Of a stretch of DNA of 64,000 nt, positions 20,011 to 30,705 are shown piece after piece (the first letter of the stretch is position 1; each line of letters begins with the position of its first letter). Both the position numbers and the translations under genes were made by a program. The notes beneath the pieces are model-generated. The model did no database searches. It worked only from the letters and a program-made list of their open reading frames with translations, and had not been told where the DNA came from. The DNA is taken from the NCBI GenBank assembly GCA_030068145.1, contig JAPJBO010000289.1, forward strand, positions 124,001-188,000, written 5' to 3'. This DNA comes from Diplonema papillatum (Eukaryota > Euglenozoa > Diplonemea > Diplonemida > Diplonemidae).

Positions 20011-21835
20011 ACCGCTGCTTAACAGTAGTGCATGCTAATCCATGTGGTTCATGTACTTAAAAGAACTCAATGCTTAACAGTGCTCACGTGGGCGGTGTCT
20101 TCGGACAGCACCTCGTGATGTTCGCATCACAAAACAAAGAAGACAGTGAAATGGTCGTTACCTTTTCGGGTTTCGCTCGCGACCGTTTCCTGAACAATCC
20201 TTCACTAAATCCGCGGTTAAATAACCTGGCCTCAGTGGTGCAAGCACCACGCGCTCTTCAAACCCATGAAACATTTTCCCCCCGCCGCCGCATCCCCGTC
20301 ACCAACCGGCTCAGTCTGACCCCTTGTTTCTTGCAGGTTTCCTCGCCGTCTTTGCTCTCCTCGTCCTCTTTTTTCGCTCCGGCGGTAGCCATTCTTCCCC
20401 CCCTGGAAAATTTCATTCTGTTTTTTAGTACGAACAATCTTGCGGGTTGTCCTTCAATGTATTGCAGGCTAAAAAGACGTCGGCAGCGTGGTTTGGTGGA
20501 TCGGAATTCCTTACCTGAAAATGGCACAAGGTAAATCCAAGAGATTAAACGATCAACAGGCACGCACAAACAAAAGACCAGAGGCTATGTACGAAGTCAC
20601 CCTCGGCGTACCTGTTGTCAGCCCTGAAAATATGGTGGTCCCACCATTCGCCTGTTCCGCTCGAAATTAGCACCAGCATTAGTAGATGTGCAATTGATGT
20701 TGAAGCAACCGAGATCCCTTCAGCTTGGAACGTGTGAGAAGCTGCCGAATGTGTCTGGCAGTATTCGGCAACCGTCGAACTCAGGTTCGAACCACAAGGA
20801 CTTTCGCCTGAAAACACGAGTTTCCCCCCACGCGTGCGTTTGCATGTATGTTGTGCTACGCATCTAGACGTTCCGTGGCGTTTTTATGCGTGACGCACAC
20901 CAGGCATCTCTTCATATCGCGTACCACGATTTTTTACAGCAGGGCCTGTGTGATACGTGATCCACAGAGGTGGACGGTCATGGTGCATGATCCGTTCATT
21001 CTCCCAGCGATGTGCATTGTGTTGTTTCGATCGGGGCAAGCCGTAGACCCCACGACGTGGTATTGCAGCTCGCTCGGTGGTTGTACCCATCGGGCGTGCC
21101 GACCACGTTTTCTAGTAACAACCCCGGCTGCGCCCCACCAGTGCGTACAGGCTTTCAGCCTGTCGTCGTGCTACTATTGGCTGCAGCAGCCATGCTCGCG
21201 CCCACCAAGTGCGGTATTCTGCCTGTGGCTGGATACCAGTTGTACTTCTAATAGCTGGTGTCCAGTCCTACAGAGCCACCAGGTGTATTCGCCCACAGGT
21301 GGTGCGCATGACGTGTGGTGCACATTGACCTCGGGATGGCTTCGACGACTACAGCCGTCGAAGCATGCCAGGTTTCGGTCCGTGCGAGTATAACGAATAA
21401 AACAAGACTCCCCCCCCCGCCTCCTTCCGCCGCCCCAAGGCTGCTGCGACGGTAGATGGCTCTTCCAGCGTGGGGAGCAGCCGCGGCTATTGTTACTTTT
21501 GGGTACTTGTGGCAACGTTTGTGTTTCCGTTTTTTTGCGACTTTTTAGCCGTTCTGCGCTCTATTGGACCGGCAGCGAATCCGAACAGAGAGAGGAATCA
21601 AGAACTTTGCGAACGAAGTGAGAGAAGTTCTGGGCCAGCTTACACCGAAGGGCGGACTTGGCGTACCGCAGGAGCACACAGCATTTCCCCATTTTACCGG
21701 AGACAGGGGCCGAGAACTTGGTAGACGAAGTGAGAATCGTTCTGGACGAGCATCTACCGAAGGGCGCTGCCTGGCGGACGGGCACTTTTTTTGTATAAGC
21801 CGGCACGAGAGGCGTGTCCAACAGCTTTTGTTGAA
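20011..21835. other. Long spacer, no gene supported
   Basis: Open frames up to 181 codons (20848-21393) lack the GC3 bias and any motif of the real genes here. Around 20235-20280 a word shared with 26360-26400 and 53815-53845 occurs (ACCACGCGCTCTTCAAACCC). Confidence 0.5.
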
Positions 21836-21952
21836 CGCTTACGCCCGCCACTAAACCCAGATTTACCTGTGTTTCGTGTGGGCTACAGCACATTTACCTC
21901 CTCTGATCTATCGCAACTGGCAGTCTCCTCAAGCATTTCCTACAAAGCAGGT
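21836..21952 (-). repeat. Dispersed repeat A, copy 2
   Basis: Reverse complement of the family: CTAAACCCAGATTTACCTG, CAGCACATTTACCTCC, CGCAACTGGCAGTCTCCTC and ACAAAGCAGGT in order. A TTTTTTTGTATAAGC word near 21787 resembles the leader of other copies. Confidence 0.85.
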
Positions 21953-22280
21953 CGGAAGTGTGGCTGCCAGAACTTCAGTAGTGTGCACCAACGCCCTCGG
22001 AGACGAACACTGGTTAGCCTGACAACCTCCGAAAACTTTAACGCGCGAACCCAAGACCAACTGCCGGGTAGCGAAAACTTGCCTGAGAAAGCACCCGTTT
22101 GGCTAGTCTCGCTGTCGTTAGGCCGGGGGTTTGATCGTACCCCCGGCGCTAGGCAGGGTTTAATAGGACCGGTTTCCCGGGTTTAAAAACCGGGTTTGAG
22201 CCGGCAGCAAACAAGTAGTAAAACCGGTTTGGAAAAAGAAAATAAGTATTCACCCCAGCTCGAACCTGCTTGTGCACTTC

Positions 22281-22365
22281 TCTGCACTGCCCCGTGTACC
22301 TGCTCGCTCTGCACTGCCCCGTGTACCTGTTCGCTCTGCACTGCCCCGTGTACCTGTTCGCTCTG
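22281..22365 (+). repeat. 27-bp tandem repeat, 3 units
   Basis: Units of GCACTGCCCCGTGTACCTG plus YTCGCTCT, differing by one C/T change. Located ~370 bp upstream of the OST3/OST6 start. Confidence 0.9.
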
Positions 22366-22733
22366 CAGCGGTAAAACCGGGAATTGTTCGGGTTCGAATG
22401 CAAAGAATCTATGGCGATAATCTGCATCGCCGACGGCGCCGTTATCTCTTCGCACGTGATATGTCATGCTTTCGCCTCTATAGCTCGTCTTGATTGTCGC
22501 GCTCAGGCGCGCGTTTGGTGCTTCGCTTCTTCTTCGATTGCTAGGTTCATCGGTTGCGCGTCGATTTCTGCTTCTTCTCGGCGCTTGGGCGATGGTCGTG
22601 TTGCCTTCGAGTTGCACTTGGGACCGGGAATCGAGCTTCGAAGAAAGTCCCAACTCAACCCCTGTCCGTCAGGAAGCATAACGAAAATAACCCCCCAAAC
22701 CCCCCCCTGGACGGGAGGATCTTTGCGAACAGA

Positions 22734-23678
22734 ATGACGCGGCTTGCGGTCCTCGCCACCGGCGCGCTCCTGCTCGGGGCGGCGTGCGCGGCCGGGGGAG
22801 AGGTGGGCGCTGTGCCGAACCCGGACGGACCGTTCGGGGACGGGACGAGCGACTCGGTCGTCGACCTGACGCCGGCCGCGTACGACGAGCTCGTGAAGCG
22901 GGCCGGCGACGACCGCCCGTACAACGTCGTGTTCCTGTTCGTCAACGACGAAGTCGGCGGGCGGGGCTGCCCTCTGTGCCCATACATGGACAAGCAGTAC
23001 TCCGACTTCGTCGCGTCGTACAAGAGACAGTTCCGCCTCGGCGACGTGTACACCGAAAACAAGCTCCCGACGTACTTCGTCCGCGTGCAAGCCGACGGCC
23101 GCAACAACTATATCAGCCGCGAACTGCGCGCTAAGTCTATGCCCTCACTCGGGGTAGTGCTCTCCGGCGGACTCACCTACACCGAGTTCGGCAAAGGAGG
23201 GTTCGATGATCAGTTGGCGAAGAAGTTGCGGCTGGCTGTCCAGGCGGAGATCGACGAGCTTAAGAAGGCGGAAGACGGGCCGGCCATTCAGCGGTCGATC
23301 AAAAGGCGCGAACGGAGGAACCGCCAGGTGCAAACTCAGGAGGACTACGAGTACGAGTCGTACGGCAAGCGGTCGCACTCGAACCCCGCGATGGTGAACA
23401 TCTGCAAGTGGCTCCGCGTCAAAGGCGGGTTGTGGATCCAGGAGTGCCCGCAGGACGTGCCGCAGGACTTCGCGGAGAAGAAGAAGCCGCAGGACCTGCT
23501 CAAGAACGTGCTGATGATCGTCATCGCTGCGACGGCGGCCGCCTGGATCGGCCGCATCTTCGTCATCGGTTTCGAGCAGTTCGACTCCACCACGGAAGAC
23601 CTGCGCGACAAAGTGCACAAGCAGGCGTGCATCCTCGACGGCGACGAGCATCAAATGTGGACCAGGAGGCCGCAGTGG
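22734..23678 (+). CDS. OST3/OST6-like oligosaccharyltransferase subunit, exon 1
   Basis: 315 codons from the ATG at 22734. Residues 1-20 are a signal peptide. Residues ~40-180 form the lumenal thioredoxin-like domain with the C-x-x-C motif CPLC (C79, C82) and a cis-Pro candidate at P137 (MPSLG). A basic linker follows, then a first transmembrane helix (about 258-280, VLMIVIAATAAAWIGRIF). OST3/OST6 proteins (TUSC3/MAGT1 in animals) sit in the ER membrane as part of the N-glycosylation complex and form mixed disulfides with nascent glycoproteins. The exon ends after TGG at 23678, and a GTATGC donor begins at 23679 in phase 0. Without exon 2 the frame would end early, missing three expected helices. 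Total length (454) exceeds the usual ~330-350, owing to the extended linker. Confidence 0.9.
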
Positions 23679-23817
23679 GTATGCATCACCTCCCCCTACT
23701 ATCACAGGGGGGTTCACTGAGACCCCCAGCAGAAGGAGGAGTCTTGCATCCCTTCCCTTTTCCCGTCTTTTTTCCACGGGCAGAAAGCCATCTGGGGAAA
23801 CCATCGGTCGAATTCAC

Positions 23818-26172
23818 CAAGGCCTCTCAAGACCAGTCCCTTCGGAAAAGTTGACTCACACCAAGGCCTCTTAGATCAGTCCCTTCGGAAAAGTTGACTC
23901 ACACCAAGGCCTCTTAGATCAGTCCCTTCGGAAAAGTTGACTCGCACCAAGGCCTATCGAGACCAGTCCCTTCGGAAAAGTTGACTCACACCAAGGCCTC
24001 TCAAGACCAGTCCCTTCGGAAAAGTTGACTCACACCAAGGCCTATCGAGACCAGTCCCTTCGGAAAAGTTGACTCACACCAAGGCCTCTTAGATCAGTCC
24101 CTTCGGAAAAGTTGACTCACACCAAGGCCTCTTAGATCAGTCCCTTCGGAAAAGTTGACTCGCACCAAGGCCTATCGAGACCAGTCCCTTCGGAAAAGTT
24201 GACTCGCACCAAGGCCTATCGAGACCAGTCCCTTCGGAAAAGTTGACTCACACCAAGGCCTCTCAAGACCAGTCCCTTCGGAAAAGTTGACTCACACCAA
24301 GGCCTATCGAGACCATGTGAGTCAACTTTTCCGAAGGGACTGGTCTCGATAGGCCTTGGTGCGAGTCAACTTTTCCGAAGGGACTGGTCTCGATAGGCCT
24401 TGGTGCGAGTCAACTTTTCCGAAGGGACTGATCTAAGAGGCCTTGGTGTGAGTCAACTTTTCCGAAGGGACTGGTCTCGATAGGCCTTGGTGTGAGTCAA
24501 CTTTTCCGAAGGGACTGGTCTCGATAGGCCTTGGTGCGAGTCAACTTTTCCGAAGGGACTGGTCTCGATAGGCCTTGGTGCGAGTCAACTTTTCCGAAGG
24601 GACTGGTCTCGATAGGCCTTGGTGCGAGTCAACTTTTCCGAAGGGACTGATCTAAGAGGCCTTGGTGTGAGTCAACTTTTCCGAAGGGACACCAAGGCCT
24701 CTCAAGACCAGTCCCTTCGGAAAAGTTGACTCACACCAAGGCCTCTTAGATCAGTCCCTTCGGAAAAGTTGACTCGCACCAAGGCCTATCGAGACCAGTC
24801 CCTTCGGAAAAGTTGACTCGCACCAAGGCCTATCGAGACCAGTCCCTTCGGAAAAGTTGACTCGCACCAAGGCCTATCGAGACCAGTCCCTTCGGAAAAG
24901 TTGACTCACACCAAGGCCTATCGAGACCAGTCCCTTCGGAAAAGTTGACTCACACCAAGGCCTCTTAGATCAGTCCCTTCGGAAAAGTTGACTCGCACCA
25001 AGGCCTATCGAGACCAGTCCCTTCGGAAAAGTTGACTCGCACCAAGGCCTATCGAGACCAGTCCCTTCGGAAAAGTTGACTCACACCAAGGCCTCTCAAG
25101 ACCAGTCCCTTCGGAAAAGTTGACTCACACCAAGGCCTCTTAGATCAGTCCCTTCGGAAAAGTTGACTCGCACCAAGGCCTATCGAGACCAGTCCCTTCG
25201 GAAAAGTTGACTCGCACCAAGGCCTATCGAGACCAGTCCCTTCGGAAAAGTTGACTCACACCAAGGCCTCTCAAGACCAGTCCCTTCGGAAAAGTTGACT
25301 CACACCAAGGCCTATCGAGACCAGTCCCTTCGGAAAAGTTGACTCACACCAAGGCCTCTTAGATCAGTCCCTTCGGAAAAGTTGACTCGCACCAAGGCCT
25401 ATCGAGACCAGTCCCTTCGGAAAAGTTGACTCGCACCAAGGCCTATCGAGACCAGTCCCTTCGGAAAAGTTGACTCACACCAAGGCCTCTCAAGACCAGT
25501 CCCTTCGGAAAAGTTGACTCACACCAAGGCCTCTTAGATCAGTCCCTTCGGAAAAGTTGACTCGCACCAAGGCCTATCGAGACCAGTCCCTTCGGAAAAG
25601 TTGACTCGCACCAAGGCCTATCGAGACCAGTCCCTTCGGAAAAGTTGACTCACACCAAGGCCTCTCAAGACCAGTCCCTTCGGAAAAGTTGACTCACACC
25701 AAGGCCTCTCGAGACCAGTCCCTTCGGAAAAGTTGACTCACACCAAGGCCTCTTAGATCAGTCCCTTCGGAAAAGTTGACTCGCACCAAGGCCTATCGAG
25801 ACCAGTCCCTTCGGAAAAGTTGACTCGCACCAAGGCCTATCGAGACCAGTCCCTTCGGAAAAGTTGACTCACACCAAGGCCTCTCAAGACCAGTCCCTTC
25901 GGAAAAGTTGACTCACACCAAGGCCTCTTAGATCAGTCCCTTCGGAAAAGTTGACTCGCACCAAGGCCTATCGAGACCAGTCCCTTCGGAAAAGTTGACT
26001 CGCACCAAGGCCTCTCAAGACCAGTCCCTTCGGAAAAGTTGACTCACACCAAGGCCTCTCAAGACCAGTCCCTTCGGAAAAGTTGACTCACACCAAGGCC
26101 TCTTAGATCAGTCCCTTCGGAAAAGTTGACTCGCACCAAGGCCTCTCAGATCAGTCCCTTCGGAAAAGTTGA
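23818..26172 (+). repeat. 43/44-bp satellite array within the intron
   Basis: The unit is CACCAAGGCC, a variable middle, then AGTCCCTTCGGAAAAGTTGA and CTCR. By length it holds about 54 units. Three middle types are visible: TCTTAGATC (43 bp), TCTCAAGACC and TATCGAGACC (44 bp), and the spacer is CTCACACC or CTCGCACC. Types follow a recurring order (TCTCAAGACC, TCTTAGATC, TATCGAGACC, TATCGAGACC), a higher-order repeat of about 175 bp. There are no unique spacers, so it is not a CRISPR array. Confidence 0.97.
24315..24690 (-). repeat. Inverted block within the satellite
   Basis: About 375 bp (8-9 units) in opposite orientation to the rest, with sharp junctions at GAGACCATGTGAG (24311-24323) and GAAGGGACACCAAGG (24683-24697). 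In the transcript it could pair with flanking units. Confidence 0.95.
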
Positions 26173-26794
26173 AGAGTTTTCTAACTCCAAAATGGGGAAC
26201 CTGGAAGTCCTTGGAAAGGTTTTGTAACTCATCTATCCACAGCAGCAATCAACTATCCTTTGACGTTTCTTCACCCTGGAGGCTCAGTGTCTGAACTCCA
26301 GCCGGTTCTACATGCGCCCGTAAAGGGTCAAACGGTAGACTAAGGTTCCTCCCCCGCCTCACACCACGCGCTCTTCAAACCCAAGAAACATTTTTCCCCC
26401 GCTCCTATGGCAATTGTTTTCTCTAGTTTTGAATTTTACCGCGGTTCAGTTTTGGAAGCTCAGTACTGGGACAGCGCAGTCGAATTCCTAACAGCTCTCA
26501 TCGAGAGCTCGCGACTTGGGTTCATCGTACCCACCCTGGGCACAAGATAGAGTTGTCCCACGTCGACAATCTACCCCCGACAAGATACTGAGGTGTCAAT
26601 GATTATGAAACGCGACTCCAGTTATAGCAGAACTACCGGCGGATACACCTAGACCACAGCAGAAGCTTTGTTTGTGCGCACTTCCTTCAAACCTGTTTCG
26701 TTCATCTAACGGGAGTGAGGATAGTACGCTGCCATCGATCTGTTTTTGTTCTTGACAAATCGCATTTGTTAGACACAAGAAGTTTGAGCAGCCT
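26173..26794 (+). other. Intronic spacer
   Basis: No gene. 26268-26315 (CACCCTGGAGG, GTGTCTGAA, CTCCAGC) matches 54296-54336, and 26365-26400 matches 20250-20285, so it contains pieces of dispersed repeats. Confidence 0.6.
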
Positions 26795-27038
26795 TGGGAA
26801 AGGTCTTGCGAGACTATCATCGCAGCGAGCTTGCCCTGCGTCGTATGGCCCCGCCGGACAGCTTCAAACCCGAGCATGATTATGAGGGCGGTAACTTTTG
26901 CGTGCTTGCACGAGTAATACGTAATACTGACGCATTAAACGAGTTTGAGAGCCTTATCTTGAAGAGGATGGGAAATCTTTTGAACTTGCGTCGTGATGAG
27001 GATCGATGATTGCAATTATTCTCCTTGAATGAGGAATA
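26795..27038 (+). rRNA. Small-subunit (18S) rRNA fragment, divergent, in intron
   Basis: 26921-27038 reads like the 3' domain of eukaryotic SSU rRNA: ACTGACGCATTAAACGAGTT, GCCTTATCTTGAAGAG, GGGAAATCTTTTGAA, CGTGATGAGGATCGATGATT and GCAATTATT..CTTGAATGAGGAAT. The match weakens upstream of ~26920 and stops at GAGGAAT, some 20 bases before the splice acceptor. It covers a part of 18S downstream of the fragment at 10806-11028, on the opposite strand. Substitutions at conserved sites suggest a pseudogene piece. Confidence 0.82.
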
Positions 27039-27058
27039 TTATTATGCCACCCCGTCAG

Positions 27059-27478
27059 GAGATCTACGTCGGCACCATCGGGTTCGGGCTCGCCCTCGTC
27101 GTGTACGGGCTGCTGACGGGCGGGATGTACTACAACATTTTGAACCGGAGGCCGTGGTCCGGGAGCGCGCAAGGGAACGCCCGCGCGCAGTTCGGGCAGG
27201 AAACGGCGATGCTTGCGATATTGTCGACGACGGGGAGCGTCGCGATGCTGGTGGCGACCCACTGCGTGTCGCCGGGCTTCCTCAACTTCACCGCGAAGAA
27301 GGGGCCGCTGCAGATGTCTGAGGACCTGCGGGCGACCGTCAAGCGGTACCTCTCGGCGGGCGGCGTCGTGGTTTGGTTCATGATGTTCGTCCTCATCCTC
27401 AAGATGTTCCTCCAGAAGAACCAAGGGTACCTCCGGGGGACGACCCTGTCCCCTTTTATCAGCATTCTTCGCGGATGA
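27059..27478 (+). CDS. OST3/OST6-like oligosaccharyltransferase subunit, exon 2
   Basis: 139 codons after a CAG acceptor, ending at TGA (27476-27478). It supplies transmembrane helices 2-4 of the family: IGFGLALVVYGLLTGGMYY, AMLAILSTTGSVAMLVA and VVVWFMMFVLILKMF. Between helices 2 and 3 the conserved cytosolic loop is recognisable (NILNRRPW, then ARAQFGQET, comparable to the IRGPP...QAQFVAES region of TUSC3/MAGT1). Read alone, an ORF from an ATG at 27044 exists, but it would be an orphan three-helix protein with no thioredoxin domain; the phase-0 fit with exon 1 makes the spliced form far more likely. Confidence 0.88.
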   Translation, partial: EIYVGTIGFGLALVVYGLLTGGMYYNILNRRPWSGSAQGNARAQFGQETAMLAILSTTGSVAMLVATHCVSPGFLNFTAKKGPLQMSEDLRATVKRYLSAGGVVVWFMMFVLILKMFLQKNQGYLRGTTLSPFISILRG

Positions 27479-29159
27479 GGCGATGGCGGCGGGGCATGGC
27501 GAAGACAAAATCAGGGGTTCGGATGGGTGACGAGCTAACGGATACGAAGAACGCATCGTTCCTGATGATCTTTCGCATTGCCGGGCAGATCACAGGTGAC
27601 ACAACAAGCCCCTCCTTCCCCCCCCCAACTGGACGTACGCCACGGGGTGCCCACCCCCCTGCTCGCTAACTTGCGTCGCGAGCGAGTGCACCCTCTCACT
27701 CTTCTTGAAAAAAAAAAAAAATTAAGCAAACATTTTCTGCCTTTTTCTTGGTCTCTTTCTTTTTTCCCTTGTTCTTTTTCGTTTGCCGACCCTCCTTTCG
27801 CCCCTCCCGAACCAGCGCGAGCGCTGACTGTCGCGTGCATTGGCAGCTTTCCCTTTTCCCGTAGTCGAACGGGCAAGAAAGGCGACACCGGGATACCGGC
27901 TTTCAGGACGGGTCACTTTTTTTTTTTTAAAGACTGAATGATCGCTCGATCCGGGTTCTTTTTGTTTGTTGAGATCTTCAGGGGTTTGGCTTCAAGTTTG
28001 GACCACTGTTTAGCAGCAGTGGATCCAACTTCGCGGTCGGCCAAACCCATGCCCTCGGGGACTTTCTCAACTTGACCAGCAGAGCAGCGGCCATGGGCGT
28101 TGTGGCATCCAACCCCATGTGTCCGTCTCATGCAGCACTGTCCTTAGCACTAGAATTGCATTGATCTCGCGCATGTCATTTTCCGTTTCTCGGCGGTTTG
28201 CACCTTGATGATCTGGACATTGGTTCAAAACTGCAATCTGAAGCTAGTCCCCTGGATATCTTGCGTCCGAGAAAGTCCGCGAAGTCTGATTTTTAGTTGC
28301 CAGGTTCGATATAGGACGCGATAGGGTTGCCGCGGCACACTGCGATACGCTTTAATCTTGTCCGATGCAAGGTGGTTCTCGCCGGTGCACTGTGCGGAAT
28401 ATCTCGTGCCAACACGTCACGCGCCAGCAGGGTGCCATTGTTCGTACTGAATGGTAGGAGCCACTGCTTCTGGAACCAGGTTCGTTCCTCGCGGCCCGTC
28501 GTCCAGCCCCGGTCTGGCTAGTTGTATCGGAGTCCCATCCTGTTTAAAGCGGTCGGTTGTGTTCACTAGCACCCGGCCACTTTTTCAACGCACCTGCGCA
28601 CTTCTTTCCAGCGGTTGGGGCCCAGAAAAACAAAACAAAGGAAGTTGATGCAGGAAGAAGAAAAGAGAAAAGACCTAACAATCTGCTCACGCCAGACACT
28701 CTCCCGTTCTACGTACCCGTTTCCCGGTCAAGGACCAGGGCTACCTTCTCTGGAGCCTTCCAGTCAGTCTTGTGTTAAGCGCGCTTGTGCGCGCGCAGCT
28801 CCTCCGCAACGATAACTCCGGCCGAACGCAGGTCATTTCCCTCACGCGGGGGTTTCGGGGACTGACAGAACCGAGCAAGCAGGCGGCGCTTTCTCGCTTC
28901 TTCTTTTCGGCTCGGGCGCACTTTTTCGCCCACTTCTTCTTTTTTTTTTGGCAGCTCCCGCAGGGATTGTTGACGAGGCTTGGTGGGGAGTCATTTGCCA
29001 CACTTAGTTCCGGCTGCTGTTTCTTCTGTTGAGTTCGAACTCGAATTATTCCATACTTTGTTCTCTGCCCACCCACCAAAAAGGCATCTCTCTCCCCCCC
29101 CCAACCGTGTCGAAAACCGTACCTACGAAGAGTGCTGCACTTCATCCTTGCTTCTTTTC
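27479..29159. other. Spacer, no gene seen
   Basis: Begins with the 3'-UTR of the OST3/OST6 gene. Contains poly-A (27709-27720), poly-T runs and CT-rich stretches. No coding or RNA gene was recognised. Confidence 0.5.
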
Positions 29160-29212
29160 AGAAAAGCACCCCTGCATTGTAGGCAGTACTCGAGGAGAGC
29201 GCCAGTTGCAAA
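29160..29212 (+). repeat. Dispersed repeat A, weak copy
   Basis: AAAGCACCCCTGCATTGTAGG, then GAGGAGAGCGCCAGTTGC, aligns with the first half of repeat A. Confidence 0.55.
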
Positions 29213-29349
29213 TCAGAGTTCTGATTCCGATTCTGACTACGACGTGTCCGCTACCCGCAACTCTTGCAACCGTCACGAGTTGCACCACGACGGCACGCCA
29301 AGAGTAAGCCCACCTCTATTTCCTGGAAGTGCATCGAACTGCCTGCCCG

Positions 29350-29655
29350 AAGCTTCATAGAAGAGGACTTTCGAGTTGATGCGGGTTGCAAATACCCATC
29401 TTACCCGATTGATGCAAATCGAAACCGATCACTCCAATTGATGCCGAAAGAGCACCTGCCGCTGACTAACACTGTACCACGTTGCATGACGGTCTATCAG
29501 GTCCACCCCTATCCCCTGGAGCTTCATAGAAGAGGACCTTCGAGTTGATGCGTATAAGTCGAACTTTGAGTGCGTGGGCCCCTCCGAAGAAAGGTCCCCC
29601 ATCGCACTCTTTGAGTTGATGCGGGTTGCAAATACCATTTTACCTGATTGATGCT
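29350..29655 (+). repeat. Degenerate tandem repeats with GAGTTGATGCG, and repeat C copy
   Basis: AGCTTCATAGAAGAGGAC (29351 and 29520), TTGAGTTGATGCGGGTTGC and CCGATTGATGC recur. 29551-29600 carries repeat C (TATAAGTCGAACTTTGAGTG, then GGGCCCCTCCGAAGAAAGG), also found at 37610-37780 and, inverted, at 49070-49135. Confidence 0.75.
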
Positions 29656-29814
29656 TTCATAGCCCCGGCAAGGACAGCCCGGCAAAACTTGAAACTGAAG
29701 ACTCCATTTGATCATTTGATGCAGAAAGAGCATCGCGGCGCAAAGGGTTTGATGAAGGACGCAATTTTCCAGGCGGGGGGGGGGTAATAAAATAGACAGG
29801 GCGGGTGTGCACCA

Positions 29815-30156
29815 ATGGGAAATCAGTCGGGCAAGTACTTTGAAGAGACTCACCAGCTGCAGCATCTGCGGTTCGAGTTGCGGGCTTTGATTCAGACGAC
29901 GGACGGCGCTTTCGAGAAATGCGTCGTGCCCAACTTTGCCGCTTCGGAAACCACGGAAAAAATGGTGGAAGACGAGCGACGGTGCAGTCTTGAATACATT
30001 CGAACCCGCCTGGCCTACAACAACAAGTTCCGCATGATGTTCGAGCAAAAGGTACGCTTGCGTTCTTTAAAGAATCAGCAAGGCTCGTTTTTGGCAACAC
30101 AAGCCCAGCGCAGCAATGCTTCTCAGCAGGAGGAAGCAAATGTCGAAGCACTTTGA
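29815..30156 (+). CDS. Small hypothetical protein, possible N-myristoylation signal
   Basis: 113 residues from an ATG in CACCAATGG context. The start MGNQSGKY has Gly2 and a pattern acceptable for N-myristoylation, so it may attach to membranes; this is inference from the motif. The rest is helical and charged (QHLRFELRALIQTTDG, AYNNKFRMMFEQKVRLR), with no transmembrane segment and no family I recognise. A degenerate copy follows at once (30176-30390), which suggests this was a real gene when copied. Codon bias is weaker than in the large genes here. Confidence 0.5.
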   Translation: MGNQSGKYFEETHQLQHLRFELRALIQTTDGAFEKCVVPNFAASETTEKMVEDERRCSLEYIRTRLAYNNKFRMMFEQKVRLRSLKNQQGSFLATQAQRSNASQQEEANVEAL

Positions 30157-30175
30157 TGGAAACCAAGGATTGAAA

Positions 30176-30390
30176 CATGCGCATGAAGGAAATCAAAATC
30201 CCAAGTATTCGGAAAGGCAACACAACTGGTACCACCTGCGGTTGAGCGAGGGTGACATCACTTGCGCTTCGGTGGATGTCTTGGCTCTGGAAACGATGCA
30301 GACCGCAACTAGGGCGGCTTTGCGCAAAGCTGTCATCTGCATGGCTACCGGTTTTTCGTAATAACAATAAGTTGCACACTCAACAGAGAA
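30176..30390 (+). pseudogene. Decayed copy of the preceding small gene
   Basis: GAAGGAAATCAAAATCCCAA, AGTATTCGGAAAGG and CACCTGCGGTTGAGC align with the coding start GGAAATCAGTCGGGCAAGTA and CATCTGCGGTTCGAG of the parent. Later, CGTAATAACAATAAGTTGC resembles GCCTACAACAACAAGTTCC. The copy lacks the conserved start and contains a premature stop (30361). Confidence 0.5.
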
Positions 30391-30469
30391 CGCTGGCATC
30401 GTGTTGGAGAGGAGCTTGGCCTAAAGATCAAGCTCACTCACTAACAGACTAGCTTCCTACAAGCAAAAA

Positions 30470-30705
30470 AAGACTTCACTCCACGAAGGAATGTACTTGG
30501 TGTCGGTCACAAACAGTCCCGGACATGGCTAGCCATAACCCATAACGAAAGCGTGCTCCAAATACACAACCCATAACGAAAGCGTGCTCCAAATACACAA
30601 CCCAAAACCATATATAGCCCTGTCTTGCTCTAAGAGAACCCATTTAACAACGGTCACGGAGACCCTAAAACCCCCGGAGTTTCAAGCGAACTTTAACTCT
30701 AAAAA
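30470..30705 (+). repeat. Dispersed repeat E, longest copy
   Basis: Matches 61385-61588 along its length (CCACGAAGGAATGTACTTGG, CATGGCTAGCCATAACCC, TTGCTCTAAGAGAACCC) and ends with the tail CGGAGACCCTAAAACC, TTTCAAGCGAACTTTAACTC. This copy has a 31-bp internal duplication (CCATAACGAAAGCGTGC...). The tail alone occurs at many other places. Confidence 0.92.

Larger units (their letters stand above)
23679..27058 (+). other. Intron of the OST3/OST6 gene, 3380 bp
   Basis: The donor CAGTGG|GTATGC and acceptor CCCCGTCAG|GAG give a phase-0 junction that joins exon 1 to a frame encoding the missing OST3/OST6 C-terminus. The intron carries the 43/44-bp satellite (23818-26172), a plain stretch 26173-26794 and an SSU rRNA fragment 26795-27038. 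Splice sites are predicted by eye, supported by protein family architecture. Confidence 0.82.

Noticed and set aside
20848..21393. 181-codon plus-strand ORF
   Set aside because: No domain, no GC3 bias, Cys/Ser-rich translation typical of chance ORFs.
23818..26172. CRISPR array
   Set aside because: Units are contiguous with no unique spacers, there are no cas genes, and the context is a eukaryotic intron.
26596..26877. Minus ORF (93 codons) overlapping the intron
   Set aside because: No motif; it overlaps the weak upstream part of the SSU rRNA fragment.
27029..27478. Stand-alone three-helix membrane protein
   Set aside because: Fits precisely as the phase-0 second exon of the OST3/OST6 gene, with family-specific loop residues.
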